Shown here piece after piece: positions 1 through 8,078 of a stretch of DNA of 64,000 nucleotides (positions within the stretch are counted from its first letter, which is position 1; every line of letters begins with the position of its first letter). The notes below the pieces were generated by a model. That model saw nothing but the letters and a program-made list of their open reading frames with translations. It did no database searches and was not told the origin of the DNA. Where the stretch lies: assembly GCA_028823415.1 (NCBI GenBank), contig JAPKBL010000010.1:1-64000 (forward strand), in the 5' to 3' direction. The translations under genes and the position numbers were made by a program. This DNA comes from Mariniblastus sp. (GTDB taxonomy: Bacteria; Planctomycetota; Planctomycetia; Pirellulales; Pirellulaceae).

Positions 1-92
1 GGATAACGTCCGTGATCACCAAGCCGGAACGGTTGATCATCCATTTCTATACCACGCGCAAGTCCGGCTTCGCGTGCATCACATTGTTATCC
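1..92 (-). other. attC recombination site of an integron cassette
   Basis: Seen in sequence: GGATAAC at 1-7 is matched by its reverse complement GTTATCC at 86-92. Inside these, 12-27 (GTGATCACCAAGCCGG) pairs imperfectly with 64-82, giving long inner arms with a few unpaired bases around a central loop. This is the R''-L''-loop-L'-R' layout of attC sites. The core differs from the GTTRRRY consensus in some R positions but keeps GTT. Read on the minus strand it lies directly after the stop of the gene at 160-369, which is where an attC belongs in a cassette read away from intI. The next cassette would lie left of the window. Confidence 0.8.
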
Positions 93-159
93 CGCGTATT
101 TCTCAACATCTAATTTGTCAAACACGACGAAGCCACATGCTCAACAAGTCAGCTCCCAT

Positions 160-369
160 TCAAGTTGTATCGCCGCAGTTTGGACAGATGCTTGCGGTGC
201 TAGGTATGGTTCTTCCGCACTGACAAAGTTTCGAACTTGCTTGGGACTTCGGTTTAATGACAACGAACCAAACGACCAATGCAATACCTACAATGGGTGC
301 CAACAAACAAACGCAAATAATGACAATGATTAGAATTTCGGCCATTCCTGGCATTCCAAAAGCGAGCAT
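160..369 (-). CDS. Small membrane protein with C-terminal zinc ribbon (integron cassette gene)
   Basis: A 69-residue protein with one hydrophobic segment at about residues 11-38, then a basic turn and a short zinc-ribbon-like tail with four cysteines: C49, C51, C62 and C65 (CQC...CPNC). I do not recognise a specific family; short membrane proteins ending in such a zinc ribbon are common among uncharacterised bacterial proteins. It is the only open frame between the attC at 1-92 and the cassette boundary near 430-436, so it is the cassette-borne gene. It is transcribed leftward, away from intI, as expected for a first cassette. The ATG at 369 was chosen; Met6 or Met9 are alternatives. The function is unknown. 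Confidence 0.7.
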   Translation of the reverse strand: MLAFGMPGMAEILIIVIICVCLLAPIVGIALVVWFVVIKPKSQASSKLCQCGRTIPSTASICPNCGDTT

Positions 370-429
370 TGATTAATCCAGTTCGATTGCGATTAGTTAC
401 TTGGATAGAATTTCAACGAAGGGCGAGCG

Positions 430-436
430 GGATAAC
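430..436 (-). other. Cassette boundary core site (GTTATCC on minus strand)
   Basis: GGATAAC at 430-436 is identical to the core at 1-7 and lies upstream of the 69-residue cassette gene. With the recombination point between G and TT on the minus strand, the two cores delimit a cassette of roughly 430 bp. The surrounding bases (GCGGGATAAC) also match the inner flank of the attC at 86-95, which supports a true core rather than a chance heptamer. Confidence 0.6.
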
Positions 437-458
437 AATTATTATAAGGGATGCACCA

Positions 459-548
459 TAATAACGGTCGTTTTAGCGTCCTGCAAACACGTTTGCTCCG
501 TCAAAAACCTAGGGTTTAAGAGAAAGGCGCGAAACTGGAGCGTTTTAA
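459..548 (-). other. attC-like folded unit 1 (gene-less)
   Basis: Outer boxes TAATAAC (459-465) and GTTTTAA (542-548) are imperfect reverse complements that keep the AAC/GTT ends. Inner arms around 470-481 (GTTTTAGCGTCC) and 516-526 (GGCGCGAAAC) pair imperfectly. The total of 90 bp and the nested arms resemble an attC. There is no open reading frame in the unit, so if it is a cassette it is an empty one. This is inference from arm pairing done by eye. Confidence 0.45.
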
Positions 549-556
549 GTCTGCTT

Positions 557-658
557 GCACCATAATAACGAAGACCAAAAATGCTGGTGAGAGGTTTTAA
601 TAGGTAAAAACCAAGTCGATACCGTATCTGAGATTATCTCACCCTGGAATTATGCTGC
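557..658 (-). other. attC-like folded unit 2 (gene-less)
   Basis: Outer arms GCACCATAAT (557-566) and ATTATGCTGC (649-658) are complementary at 9 of 10 positions. Inner arms GGTGAGA (586-592) and TCTCACC (637-643) pair perfectly, and a further GGTTTT/AAAACC hairpin lies at 593-612. The far R box (GGAATTA, 646-652) has lost the GTT, so the site may be degenerate. The layout matches unit 1 at the same 104-bp phase. No coding frame is present. Confidence 0.4.
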
Positions 659-786
659 AAGCACCATAATAACGCCTTCTCGCGTCTCCCTCTTCATCTG
701 AGGAATCTTGCAAGATATAGCTTCCTTTAACCACGAGATGTCAAAAACGGTTTCTAGTCTTTTTGCCCAATATTCAAAAATTTAAT

Positions 787-814
787 TTGGAGAAACTCTA
801 AATGCCGCTATGAT
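787..814 (+). promoter_or_regulatory. Candidate intI promoter
   Basis: TTGGAG (787-792), a 16-bp spacer and TATGAT (809-814, five of six consensus bases) precede intI. Just downstream, GTGT-N8-ACAC (822-837) is a dyad positioned like an operator over the transcription start. The match is by eye; the -35 is weak. Confidence 0.3.
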
Positions 815-853
815 CACGAAGGTGTACAAATAAACACTACCCTAGGAGCCGGC

Positions 854-1873
854 ATGCCAACCTCTCAAAAGCAAGGAAAGCTGTTAGAACAAGTGCGAGA
901 ATTGATCAGAATCAAGCACATGGCAAAATCTACCGAAGAAGCCTACGCTTTTTGGATCTACCGCTTTCTGCACTTCCACAAACAACAACGCGGGGAATGG
1001 ATCCACCCTACCCTCCTCGGCAATCTTCAGGTTAACGCCTTCCTTTCTCATCTTGCCATTGATCGCAAAGTATCCGCGAGCACGCAGAATCAAGCACTCT
1101 CGGCACTGCTATTTCTCTACCGCATGGTGCTAAAAAAAGAAATCGATTTCGACGCGGTCCGAGCCAAGTCGACCAAGACCATCCCAACGGTACTCAGCCG
1201 CGATGAGCTGAAGTCGATCATTCCCAATATCAACAATCGGGTTCACCAATTGATGGCTTCAGTTATGTACGGCAGTGGACTCCGCGTGATGGAATGTTGC
1301 CGATTACGCGTCAAAGATATCGATTTCTCCAGATCCCAAATCTTGGTACGCCAAGGAAAAGGGGGGAAAGACCGAGCGGCCCCAATGCCTGCGTTGACCT
1401 CGAAGGGACTAAAATTTCAAATCGATCTGGTTGCCTCTCAGCATGCCAAAGATATTGAAGCGGGAGCTGGCTGGGTGCACCTACCATCTGCTTTCGCGAA
1501 AAAGTCTCCCTCCGCAGGTCGCAGTTTATCGTGGCAATATGTTTTCCCATCACACCGACTTAGCCGCGACCCCCGAGCATCGACCGTTCAGAATAAAACG
1601 GACAACGAGGGTGCACAAGTTAGACGGCACCATTTGCATGCGGGTGGCATTCAGAAATCTCTTCGAAACGCCGCCCAAAAGGCAGGCATCCTAAAACGCG
1701 TCACTTGCCACACCCTCAGACATTCGTTCGCAACGCACCTACTTGAGGATGGCTATGACATTCGCACTATCCAGGAACTACTCGGACACAATGATGTGCG
1801 TACGACCATGATCTACACTCACGTCGCCTCCACCGGCGCAACCGGGGTCAAAAGTCCGTTCGATCGCTTGTAA
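854..1873 (+). CDS. intI: Integron integrase IntI (tyrosine recombinase)
   Basis: A 339-residue tyrosine recombinase that would insert and excise cassettes at attI/attC. An N-terminal SAM-like core-binding domain (about 1-100) precedes the catalytic domain. Catalytic residues visible are R144 (GSGLR), H286 and R289 (CHTLRHSF), H312 (GHNDV) and Y321. The IntI-specific extra helix region is present at about 205-242 (GWVHLPSAFAKK...YVFPSHRLSRDPR), which separates it from XerC/D. It differs from typical IntI by about ten extra residues near 244-255, before the RRHHLH segment. AGGAG at 844-848 sets the ATG at 854. It is transcribed away from the cassettes, the usual integron polarity. Its last 26 bp overlap the opposing mannosyltransferase gene, yet the ending SPFDRL is family-like, so the protein looks complete. 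Confidence 0.93.
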   Translation: MPTSQKQGKLLEQVRELIRIKHMAKSTEEAYAFWIYRFLHFHKQQRGEWIHPTLLGNLQVNAFLSHLAIDRKVSASTQNQALSALLFLYRMVLKKEIDFDAVRAKSTKTIPTVLSRDELKSIIPNINNRVHQLMASVMYGSGLRVMECCRLRVKDIDFSRSQILVRQGKGGKDRAAPMPALTSKGLKFQIDLVASQHAKDIEAGAGWVHLPSAFAKKSPSAGRSLSWQYVFPSHRLSRDPRASTVQNKTDNEGAQVRRHHLHAGGIQKSLRNAAQKAGILKRVTCHTLRHSFATHLLEDGYDIRTIQELLGHNDVRTTMIYTHVASTGATGVKSPFDRL

Positions 1874-3026
1874 AATCATTGACAATCGCCTGCAGTGAAT
1901 CGTCCATTTCCTTCGCCCGCTGCCCCACAGAAAGGTGACTCATTAACCGCTCTGAAAATTTGAGCTGCTCAACAACACCATGTCGTTCTTGCGACCAGCT
2001 TTCTAATGAACCAGCTAGAGACTCTGCATCGTTTCCATATAAATACGTTTTCGTCTCCGCGGGTGCCATGACGTGTTCTAATAGTTCTGGATAGGCCAGC
2101 CGATCTGGAAACAAAGGCAGTAGGCCCGCGGCAATTCCCTCTGCTGCGGCAAGCCCAAAAAACTCGTGATTTGCGGTCGAGACAAATAAATCTGCTTCGG
2201 CCAACGCCCGCCAATAGTCGGCCCTGGATTCCTGAAATCCAACTCGCAAAATCTCCGTCTGAAACTGGTTCTGAATTTCAGCAAAGACGCTTGGTGAATA
2301 CTGGAACGATTGCCCCAGCAAACTCAAGCGAAACGGAACGCCTCGATCGCGTAACAGGTTCAATGCCGCCAACAAATCATCCGCGTTCTTATCATGCTCC
2401 CACCTGGCTGCCCAAACGAGATGAACGGGGTCACCCTTTACCGCGCGCTTTTCTCTGGCCTGCTGATAAGGCAATAAATCAACCGCGGGAGCTTCGATTC
2501 CAAGCGGTTCAATCGACAACTTGCCCACAAGCGAATCGATCGCTGAGCGGGGCTGAAAATCTGGCCAGCGCTTAACACGGCGGTTGAGGCCTTCCATCAT
2601 AGAGTCAAAATTATATTTCGAATTGAACCAGATTCGATCGGCCGCCAGTGCCGAGGTAAAATTCGTGAACGCAAGGTGCTCGTCCCGTTGGTAGCCTTCC
2701 CGGACGGGATAGGCGAATTGATTTTCATGAAAAAACATAACCACGGGAACTTCGCTCAATTGGCGCGGCATCAGCCCGCGAAACTCTGCCAGATTAAGCA
2801 TGTCGGTACAGAAAATAACATCCCATTGCTCACCCTCGCCCAAACGCCGCTTCACCTCTTCCGCGAAATAGATCGCCGCATGCCGCATCCGCCATTTCCA
2901 GTGCCGCGGCGGCAATGACAGCACAGACCATTGATGTTTGCTGTACTGCTCCCAATTCCGCTGAAATTGTTCATGGCTTCCGCCATAATATGGCTGCAAA
3001 GAGAGCACGCGAAGCGGCTGCACCAT
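1848..3026 (-). CDS. tRNA-queuosine alpha-mannosyltransferase-like glycosyltransferase (DUF3524)
   Basis: A 392-residue protein with an N-terminal DUF3524 domain (about 5-170; motifs QPYYGGSH, RHWKWRMRHA, FFHENQFAYP) and a C-terminal GT-B nucleotide-sugar domain (about 200-380; WAARWEHDKN, NHEFFGLAAAEG). This is the architecture of GTDC1/QTMAN, which in animals mannosylates queuosine in tRNA-Asp. In bacteria the substrate is less certain. The start overlaps the stop of the upstream pseudouridine synthase by one base (TGATG), so the two are translationally coupled and both point to RNA modification. Its 3' end overlaps intI by 26 bp on the opposite strand. Family assignment is firm; queuosine as substrate is inference. 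Confidence 0.85.
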   Translation of the reverse strand: MVQPLRVLSLQPYYGGSHEQFQRNWEQYSKHQWSVLSLPPRHWKWRMRHAAIYFAEEVKRRLGEGEQWDVIFCTDMLNLAEFRGLMPRQLSEVPVVMFFHENQFAYPVREGYQRDEHLAFTNFTSALAADRIWFNSKYNFDSMMEGLNRRVKRWPDFQPRSAIDSLVGKLSIEPLGIEAPAVDLLPYQQAREKRAVKGDPVHLVWAARWEHDKNADDLLAALNLLRDRGVPFRLSLLGQSFQYSPSVFAEIQNQFQTEILRVGFQESRADYWRALAEADLFVSTANHEFFGLAAAEGIAAGLLPLFPDRLAYPELLEHVMAPAETKTYLYGNDAESLAGSLESWSQERHGVVEQLKFSERLMSHLSVGQRAKEMDDSLQAIVNDFTSDRTDF

Positions 3027-3784
3027 CAGACAACTCCAATATTTTTGATCGTCTCAAAGGCCTCAAACGCTGACCAAAATTCTGGCATCGGTGCGACCTG
3101 ATCAACCGGCTCCCGAGAAATCGGATGAACGAATGCGAGCTGGCGAGCGTGCAAGCCGATCCAACGTTGCCTCAAATCATCCGTTTGTGGACCAAAAGAA
3201 ACCTCGGATCCGTAAAGCGAGTCGCCAACAATCGAAAATCCACGCGAGCCGCACTGCAGCCGTATTTGATGGGTTCGTCCGGTCTCCAATTCGATTTCCA
3301 ACAACGACAGACCTCCGCTGGACTCGATCACGCGATAGTGCAGTACCGCATGTTTCGCCCCTTCGGCAGTCTCGTCAATGATCTCTGATCTCGCTTCATC
3401 AGGCACCTTCCTCATCCAATCGGTCCACGTTCCTAGGCTTGAGGGCAATTCACCGGCGACCATCGCCCAGTATTTTTTAGTCACACTGCGTTTTTGAAAT
3501 TGTTCGGAAATTCGTTTTGCAGCACGAACGTTTTTCACCACGACCATCACGCCAGAGACAGGACGATCCAATCGATGTGGCACGCCCAGATAAACCTTGC
3601 CCGGTTTTTCATCGCGAACCTTTAAAAACTGTTTCGTTCTCAATTCGAGACTATCAATTCCGGGTGGCCCCTGAGTCAACAATCCTCCGGGTTTATTCAT
3701 CACCAATACCGCACCACTTTCGAGGAGGATGTTGGGATCGGGCAGTCGAGACGTGTTCACGATGTTAAAAATTCCAAGGGTCAC
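3026..3784 (-). CDS. RluA-family pseudouridine synthase
   Basis: A 252-residue RNA pseudouridine synthase of the RluA family. The catalytic motif HRLDRPVSG carries Asp73, followed by the family motifs KKYWAMVAG and GRTHQIRLQ. No N-terminal S4 domain is present, so it resembles the short RluA/TruC-like members acting on tRNA or rRNA; the exact target cannot be read from sequence. It is the first gene of a two-gene unit with the queuosine mannosyltransferase-like gene, sharing one base of stop and start. Confidence 0.9.
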   Translation of the reverse strand: MTLGIFNIVNTSRLPDPNILLESGAVLVMNKPGGLLTQGPPGIDSLELRTKQFLKVRDEKPGKVYLGVPHRLDRPVSGVMVVVKNVRAAKRISEQFQKRSVTKKYWAMVAGELPSSLGTWTDWMRKVPDEARSEIIDETAEGAKHAVLHYRVIESSGGLSLLEIELETGRTHQIRLQCGSRGFSIVGDSLYGSEVSFGPQTDDLRQRWIGLHARQLAFVHPISREPVDQVAPMPEFWSAFEAFETIKNIGVV

Positions 3785-3888
3785 AGGAAGGTGATGGCCG
3801 TGTGACTCAATGGTACCTGAAAACTAGTCCCAACGGAAAGCATAACCGATCGTCTGGTTCATCCGTTTTCAAAATCGGGTGACGTTGC

Positions 3889-4572
3889 CTAGCAGGGCAA
3901 ATAGAGAGCATCGCACAAAAACCGAACGTACGGGGTAGCGATCTTGTAGCGTGCAATAAGATTCTCGACTAAATCGGGTGTGCCAAGTTCCGTTGGCTCC
4001 AAATTGCAAATGCCAATATGATCCTTCCGCTTTAGATCGACAATTAACGGATGATCTCCTTCGTAATCTCTTGGGTTACGTATCAACGTGCCTCCTTGAA
4101 GGTCAAACATCTCACGAAACGCTTTTGCACGTGTGATTCGCTTCCATCGATCGGGACGATCGTCTATCAAAAATCGTATTTTGTTGAGGATCGGATTTTC
4201 AGGACGCCAAATTCCCGCACCCGCAAAAATACGATCTGGTGCGATGTGAAAATAGTATCCAGGCGCATGAACGTTCTTTCCAAATTCATGGCGAAACTGA
4301 ATTCCAAGATTGGTTTTGTAAGGCGTTTTGTTTTTAGAAAACCTCGTGTCGCGGTAAATCCTCATGATTGACCCGCCCGATCGTTTGGAGACCGCCGAAA
4401 AATGCTTTGAGACCTTCCGAAGCGGTTCCGACATGGCTTCTACCAATTCCATCGCCGGTTCAAGAACGACCGCCTCGTAACGGGGCTTGTTGTCGCGAAA
4501 CCAATCACGGTCGTTATTCTCTGATAACTCGGCGAGAAACTCGAGCGTCTCTTTGGGGAAACCGTTAAACAT
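3889..4572 (-). CDS. DUF2461 family protein
   Basis: A 227-residue protein if started at the ATG at 4572 (MFNGFPKETLEFLAEL), where family members usually begin; an upstream in-frame start at 4668 would add 32 residues that look unlike the family. Motifs typical of DUF2461/TIGR02453 are NNDRDWFRDNKPRYE, RIYRDTRFSKNKTPYKT and GYYFHIAPDRIFAGAG. Biochemical function is unknown for the family. It stands alone, divergent from aspS. Confidence 0.88.
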   Translation of the reverse strand: MFNGFPKETLEFLAELSENNDRDWFRDNKPRYEAVVLEPAMELVEAMSEPLRKVSKHFSAVSKRSGGSIMRIYRDTRFSKNKTPYKTNLGIQFRHEFGKNVHAPGYYFHIAPDRIFAGAGIWRPENPILNKIRFLIDDRPDRWKRITRAKAFREMFDLQGGTLIRNPRDYEGDHPLIVDLKRKDHIGICNLEPTELGTPDLVENLIARYKIATPYVRFLCDALYLPC

Positions 4573-5038
4573 CTTATTTATTCTTCTACTTGAAGCTGGT
4601 CGATTCGGGGTAGTGTTTTTTTTATCCGGTCGGTCAACTAATCCCCATTTTTCGCTGGTCCGATCCAATCTCCTCTCAACTTAACCTGATTCTGACCGCA
4701 TCGAACCGGAAATTTAAACCAAAATTCATGGGCAATCCAAAAAACGCGAGGCGATAAAATCCTCAATTGAACCCAAAGTTGGTGAAAATCAATGCCGCAA
4801 ACTCAATCCATGGAGTCGCCTGAGTCCCTTCCCACTTTTCTCGCCCCGCTTGGAGACCGCCTAAAACAAAATCATCTCCAAATACGCCTTTGCCAAATCG
4901 TTCGGAATTGCGATATTGTTAGGTTTGATCGAGACGTTTTCCTGATTCCTTGCGTTCGAAACCATTCGTTCGATGATGACGCAAGGACCAAATTCAGCGG
5001 TTGCAACTCACCATTCACCTCTCAGAGGAATCTTTTCA
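4573..5038. promoter_or_regulatory. Divergent intergenic region DUF2461 / aspS
   Basis: No convincing gene lies here. A candidate aspS promoter is TTGCCA (4890-4895), a 16-bp spacer and GATATT (4912-4917) on the plus strand. AGAGGA at 5024-5029 is a Shine-Dalgarno site for the GTG at 5039. A poly-A/T stretch near 4612-4622 is consistent with the leader of the minus-strand gene. Confidence 0.35.
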
Positions 5039-6838
5039 GTGTTAAGAACACATACTTGCGGCGAACTAACCATTGAGAACGTTGGACAGACAGCGACGTT
5101 GTGTGGCTGGGTAGATACCATTCGTGACTTTGGTGGAGTTACGTTTATCGACTTGCGGGATCGCTACGGTCGCACTCAGGTCGTATTCAATCCTGATTCC
5201 AATGCCCAAGTCCTTGCTGAGGCCGGAAAACTTAAGAATGAATACGTGATCAAAATTATCGGGACAGTCCGCCCGAGGCCCGATGGCCAGACCAACAAGA
5301 AATTAGCCACTGGCGAAATCGAATTCGTCGTCACCGATCTGGAAATCCTCAACGAATGCAAAACGCCTCCGTTTGTCCCAGGGCAGAAAGAAGTTCCTGG
5401 TGAGGACTTGCGTCTCAAACATCGCTATCTAGACCTTCGTCGAGAAAAGATGCTGCAAACGCTGCAACTGCGAAGTCGGATCATTAAGACCATGCGTGAC
5501 TACTGTGCCGATAAAAATTTCATCGACATTGAAACACCGATTCTTGGTCGTAGCACTCCCGAAGGCGCACGCGATTACCTTGTCCCCAGTCGCGTATTTA
5601 AAGGGAAATTTTATGCACTCCCTCAATCACCACAAATATATAAACAGATCATGATGATCGCCGGCTATGACCGGTATATTCAGGTCGCTCGTTGTTTCCG
5701 TGACGAGGATCTCCGTGCCGATCGCCAACCCGAGTTTACGCAGCTGGATCTGGAAATGTCGTTTGTTGATTCCGACGATGTCATCGGCATGATCGATGGG
5801 ATGATGCAACGACTCGCCAAAGATTTACTCGGCCTCGATTTACAGCTTCCCTTGCCGCGATTGACCTATGACGAAGCAATGACCCGTTTCGGCCATGACG
5901 CACCTGACTTAAGGTTTGGCATGGAAATCGTCGACTGCACCGACCTCGCCTCTACCTGTGGATTCGGAGTGTTTAAAAGCACCGCTGATGCTGGGAAATT
6001 TGTTCGCGGTGTAAATGCCAAAGGCGCCGCTCCCAAGTATTCACGGAAACGAATCGACGAACTGACCAACATGGTCAAAGATGATTTCGGTGCCAAAGGT
6101 CTGGCTTGGTTCCGCTGCGAAGAAGACGGCTCTCTATTTTCACCGATTGCAAAATTCTTTTCCGAGGACGAACTCGCCGAATTAAAATCTCGGTTCGACG
6201 CTCAACCCGGTGATCTACTGCTAATGATCGCCGACACTTGGGAAATTAGCTGCAAGGGGTTGTATTCGATTCGTAAACGCATGGGCGTCGAACTCGAATT
6301 GTTCGACCCCAAGGCAATGCATTTTTCATGGATCGTCGAATTCCCAATGTTCGAGAAAGGTGATGATTCCCAACAATGGAGCGCGATGCATCACCCGTTT
6401 ACCGCCCCCCGAGATCAAGATCTCGCCAAACTCGATGGGGATGCTGGAAAAACTCGCGCGAAAGCCTATGACCTCGTCATCAATGGCTATGAAGCCGGCG
6501 GAGGAACCATTCGGATCCACGACAGTTCGATCCAGCAAAAAGTATTCGGGCTTCTTGGGCTCGACGAGGAATCAGCTCAAGAGCGATTCGGATTTTTACT
6601 TGACGCACTCAAGTACGGCGCTCCACCGCACGGAGGGATCGCGTTGGGAATTGACCGTGTTGTCATGCTATTCGCCGGCCTGGATAATATTCGTGACTGC
6701 ATCGCATTCCCCAAAACTCAAAAAGCCTACGACATGTTGACCGAAGCCCCTAACGTGGTTGAGACTCTACAACTGGATGATCTTGGAATCGGAATTTCAG
6801 AAGACGCCAAAATTGCCGAAACAACCGTTGAAGACTGA
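5039..6838 (+). CDS. aspS: Aspartyl-tRNA synthetase
   Basis: A 599-residue bacterial-type class II AspRS that charges tRNA-Asp. It has an N-terminal OB anticodon-binding fold (about 1-110; LRTHTCGEL, GWVDTIRDFGG), class II motif 2 (FRDEDLRADRQPEFTQLD), an inserted GAD domain, and motif 3 (GIALGIDRVVMLF) near the end. GTG at 5039 was chosen because LRTHTCGEL is the normal beginning of bacterial AspRS and AGAGGA lies 9 bp upstream; an in-frame ATG at 4973 would add 22 unrelated residues. It is followed by a convergent gene. Confidence 0.95.
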   Translation: MLRTHTCGELTIENVGQTATLCGWVDTIRDFGGVTFIDLRDRYGRTQVVFNPDSNAQVLAEAGKLKNEYVIKIIGTVRPRPDGQTNKKLATGEIEFVVTDLEILNECKTPPFVPGQKEVPGEDLRLKHRYLDLRREKMLQTLQLRSRIIKTMRDYCADKNFIDIETPILGRSTPEGARDYLVPSRVFKGKFYALPQSPQIYKQIMMIAGYDRYIQVARCFRDEDLRADRQPEFTQLDLEMSFVDSDDVIGMIDGMMQRLAKDLLGLDLQLPLPRLTYDEAMTRFGHDAPDLRFGMEIVDCTDLASTCGFGVFKSTADAGKFVRGVNAKGAAPKYSRKRIDELTNMVKDDFGAKGLAWFRCEEDGSLFSPIAKFFSEDELAELKSRFDAQPGDLLLMIADTWEISCKGLYSIRKRMGVELELFDPKAMHFSWIVEFPMFEKGDDSQQWSAMHHPFTAPRDQDLAKLDGDAGKTRAKAYDLVINGYEAGGGTIRIHDSSIQQKVFGLLGLDEESAQERFGFLLDALKYGAPPHGGIALGIDRVVMLFAGLDNIRDCIAFPKTQKAYDMLTEAPNVVETLQLDDLGIGISEDAKIAETTVED

Positions 6839-6935
6839 CGCAATAGCGGTCAAGCAAGCGTCCTGGAAAAGCTAGTCACCGATTGGCTTTAAACGCACTT
6901 CGTTGCTAAAGCACGTTCTAACCGACTGGGTTTCT

Positions 6936-8078
6936 CTAGCGAAATATTAGCCGGGCAAGGCTGTTTGACAAAAGCAACAATGGAGCCAGTCCGACCAAAA
7001 AGAAGATCAACAGGAGACTCAAGACGTCGCTTCCGGACTGCCAAGCGACTCCACACTGAACACAGCCCCAGATTAACGCGACCCCTGCCAGGCCGCCCTG
7101 AATGATCCAAGGCCACAAATACAGCTTCGATTTCACTAATTCGATGACTGCAAAAATTCCATTGATCAAAAGAGAAAATCCGACTGCTGAAGAAACACAC
7201 AGATTTACAATTGTGAAAATGGCGATACCCGCAAACAGGGCGTCAGCGATCCCACTAATCATTATGAAGAGATAGATCGGTGTTAATATCACCGATAGCG
7301 CTAATCCGATGCACGAGAACAAAACCGAACCGGTTCCGTCGGCCGCTACGTTGGCCTTCTTGCGTACCGGCTTGTGCCGCCCCTTAACCACTTTGGAAGG
7401 TTCCCGGATGACTCCGTTTGACGAGGGAAGATCCGGCGCCGTCACGTCTTCTGAATCCGCATCCATATCGGCAAGTAAATCCTCGGGGATGGTTCCGATA
7501 CTCGCATCTATCCGAGATTTATTCTGGCTGGGATCCACGACGGAAGGTTGTGGCGCCGATCGAACTGCGGTGCCCTTGTGCGATCCCACCTCCTCCGGAA
7601 AAATATCCATCGAATCGAATTGTGGAGATGCACCGTTGGATTGGCTGGCTAGGATTTCATCGGGCTCAGCGTGCTGATTAAAGTTTTCCGGAACCGGTGG
7701 AGGCAAGGGGAAATCATCCAGTTCCATGCTCCCTGAATCATCTACCTCTGAATCAGATGCTGGGGTAATCGGTGATTGAATCTCATTTGAAGGCGAGGTG
7801 ATATCATCTCGATTGGGATCCAGCGGATCAAATTTCGGCAGGAGGTCAAAGGTTGGCTTTCCGATCTTTTTCTGCACCGAAACAGCAGCCTCCGCGGTCT
7901 TCCGCTTCAACTCCTTTTTTTTCCGAATGATTTCGCCGAAATCTTCGTTTTTGTCGTCTTTAGAACCTAACCGAAATACAAAGCCGCATTTGCATTGCAC
8001 CTTAAACCCCACCATACCGCTGTTAACGCGTTCATGGAGTTTGCCGCACTTGGGACATGAAAAGGATAGGGTAGCCAT
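6936..8078 (-). CDS. Zinc-ribbon membrane protein, function unknown
   Basis: A 380-residue protein. It begins with a zinc ribbon (C8, C11, C29, C31; CPKC...CKC), continues with a long acidic and proline-rich disordered stretch (about 35-245), and ends with about four membrane segments (about 252-375). The zinc ribbon would sit in the cytoplasm, separated from the membrane part by the linker. I do not recognise a named family; such ribbon-linker-membrane proteins are frequent in planctomycetes and may act as sensors or scaffolds, which is speculation. Confidence 0.75.
   Translation of the reverse strand: MATLSFSCPKCGKLHERVNSGMVGFKVQCKCGFVFRLGSKDDKNEDFGEIIRKKKELKRKTAEAAVSVQKKIGKPTFDLLPKFDPLDPNRDDITSPSNEIQSPITPASDSEVDDSGSMELDDFPLPPPVPENFNQHAEPDEILASQSNGASPQFDSMDIFPEEVGSHKGTAVRSAPQPSVVDPSQNKSRIDASIGTIPEDLLADMDADSEDVTAPDLPSSNGVIREPSKVVKGRHKPVRKKANVAADGTGSVLFSCIGLALSVILTPIYLFIMISGIADALFAGIAIFTIVNLCVSSAVGFSLLINGIFAVIELVKSKLYLWPWIIQGGLAGVALIWGCVQCGVAWQSGSDVLSLLLIFFLVGLAPLLLLSNSLARLIFR

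Larger units (their letters stand above)
453..674. repeat. Three exact 14-bp direct repeats with 104-bp period
   Basis: GCACCATAATAACG occurs at 453-466, 557-570 and 661-674, exactly 104 bp apart each time. The 90 bp between copies is not conserved in sequence. On the minus strand each copy reads CGTTATTATGGTGC and so contains GTTATTA, similar to the integron core GTTATCC seen at the neighbouring attC. The repeats lie between the first gene-bearing cassette and intI. They most likely mark core sites of short gene-less cassettes or a repeated attI; phased protein-binding sites are the alternative, since 104 bp is close to ten helical turns. Confidence 0.8.

Noticed and set aside
453-674. CRISPR array
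   Set aside because: The repeat is only 14 bp, the intervals are 90 bp and there are just three copies, with no cas genes.
4792-5076. 94-codon frame before aspS
   Set aside because: It has no family features and overlaps the aspS promoter, Shine-Dalgarno site and start.
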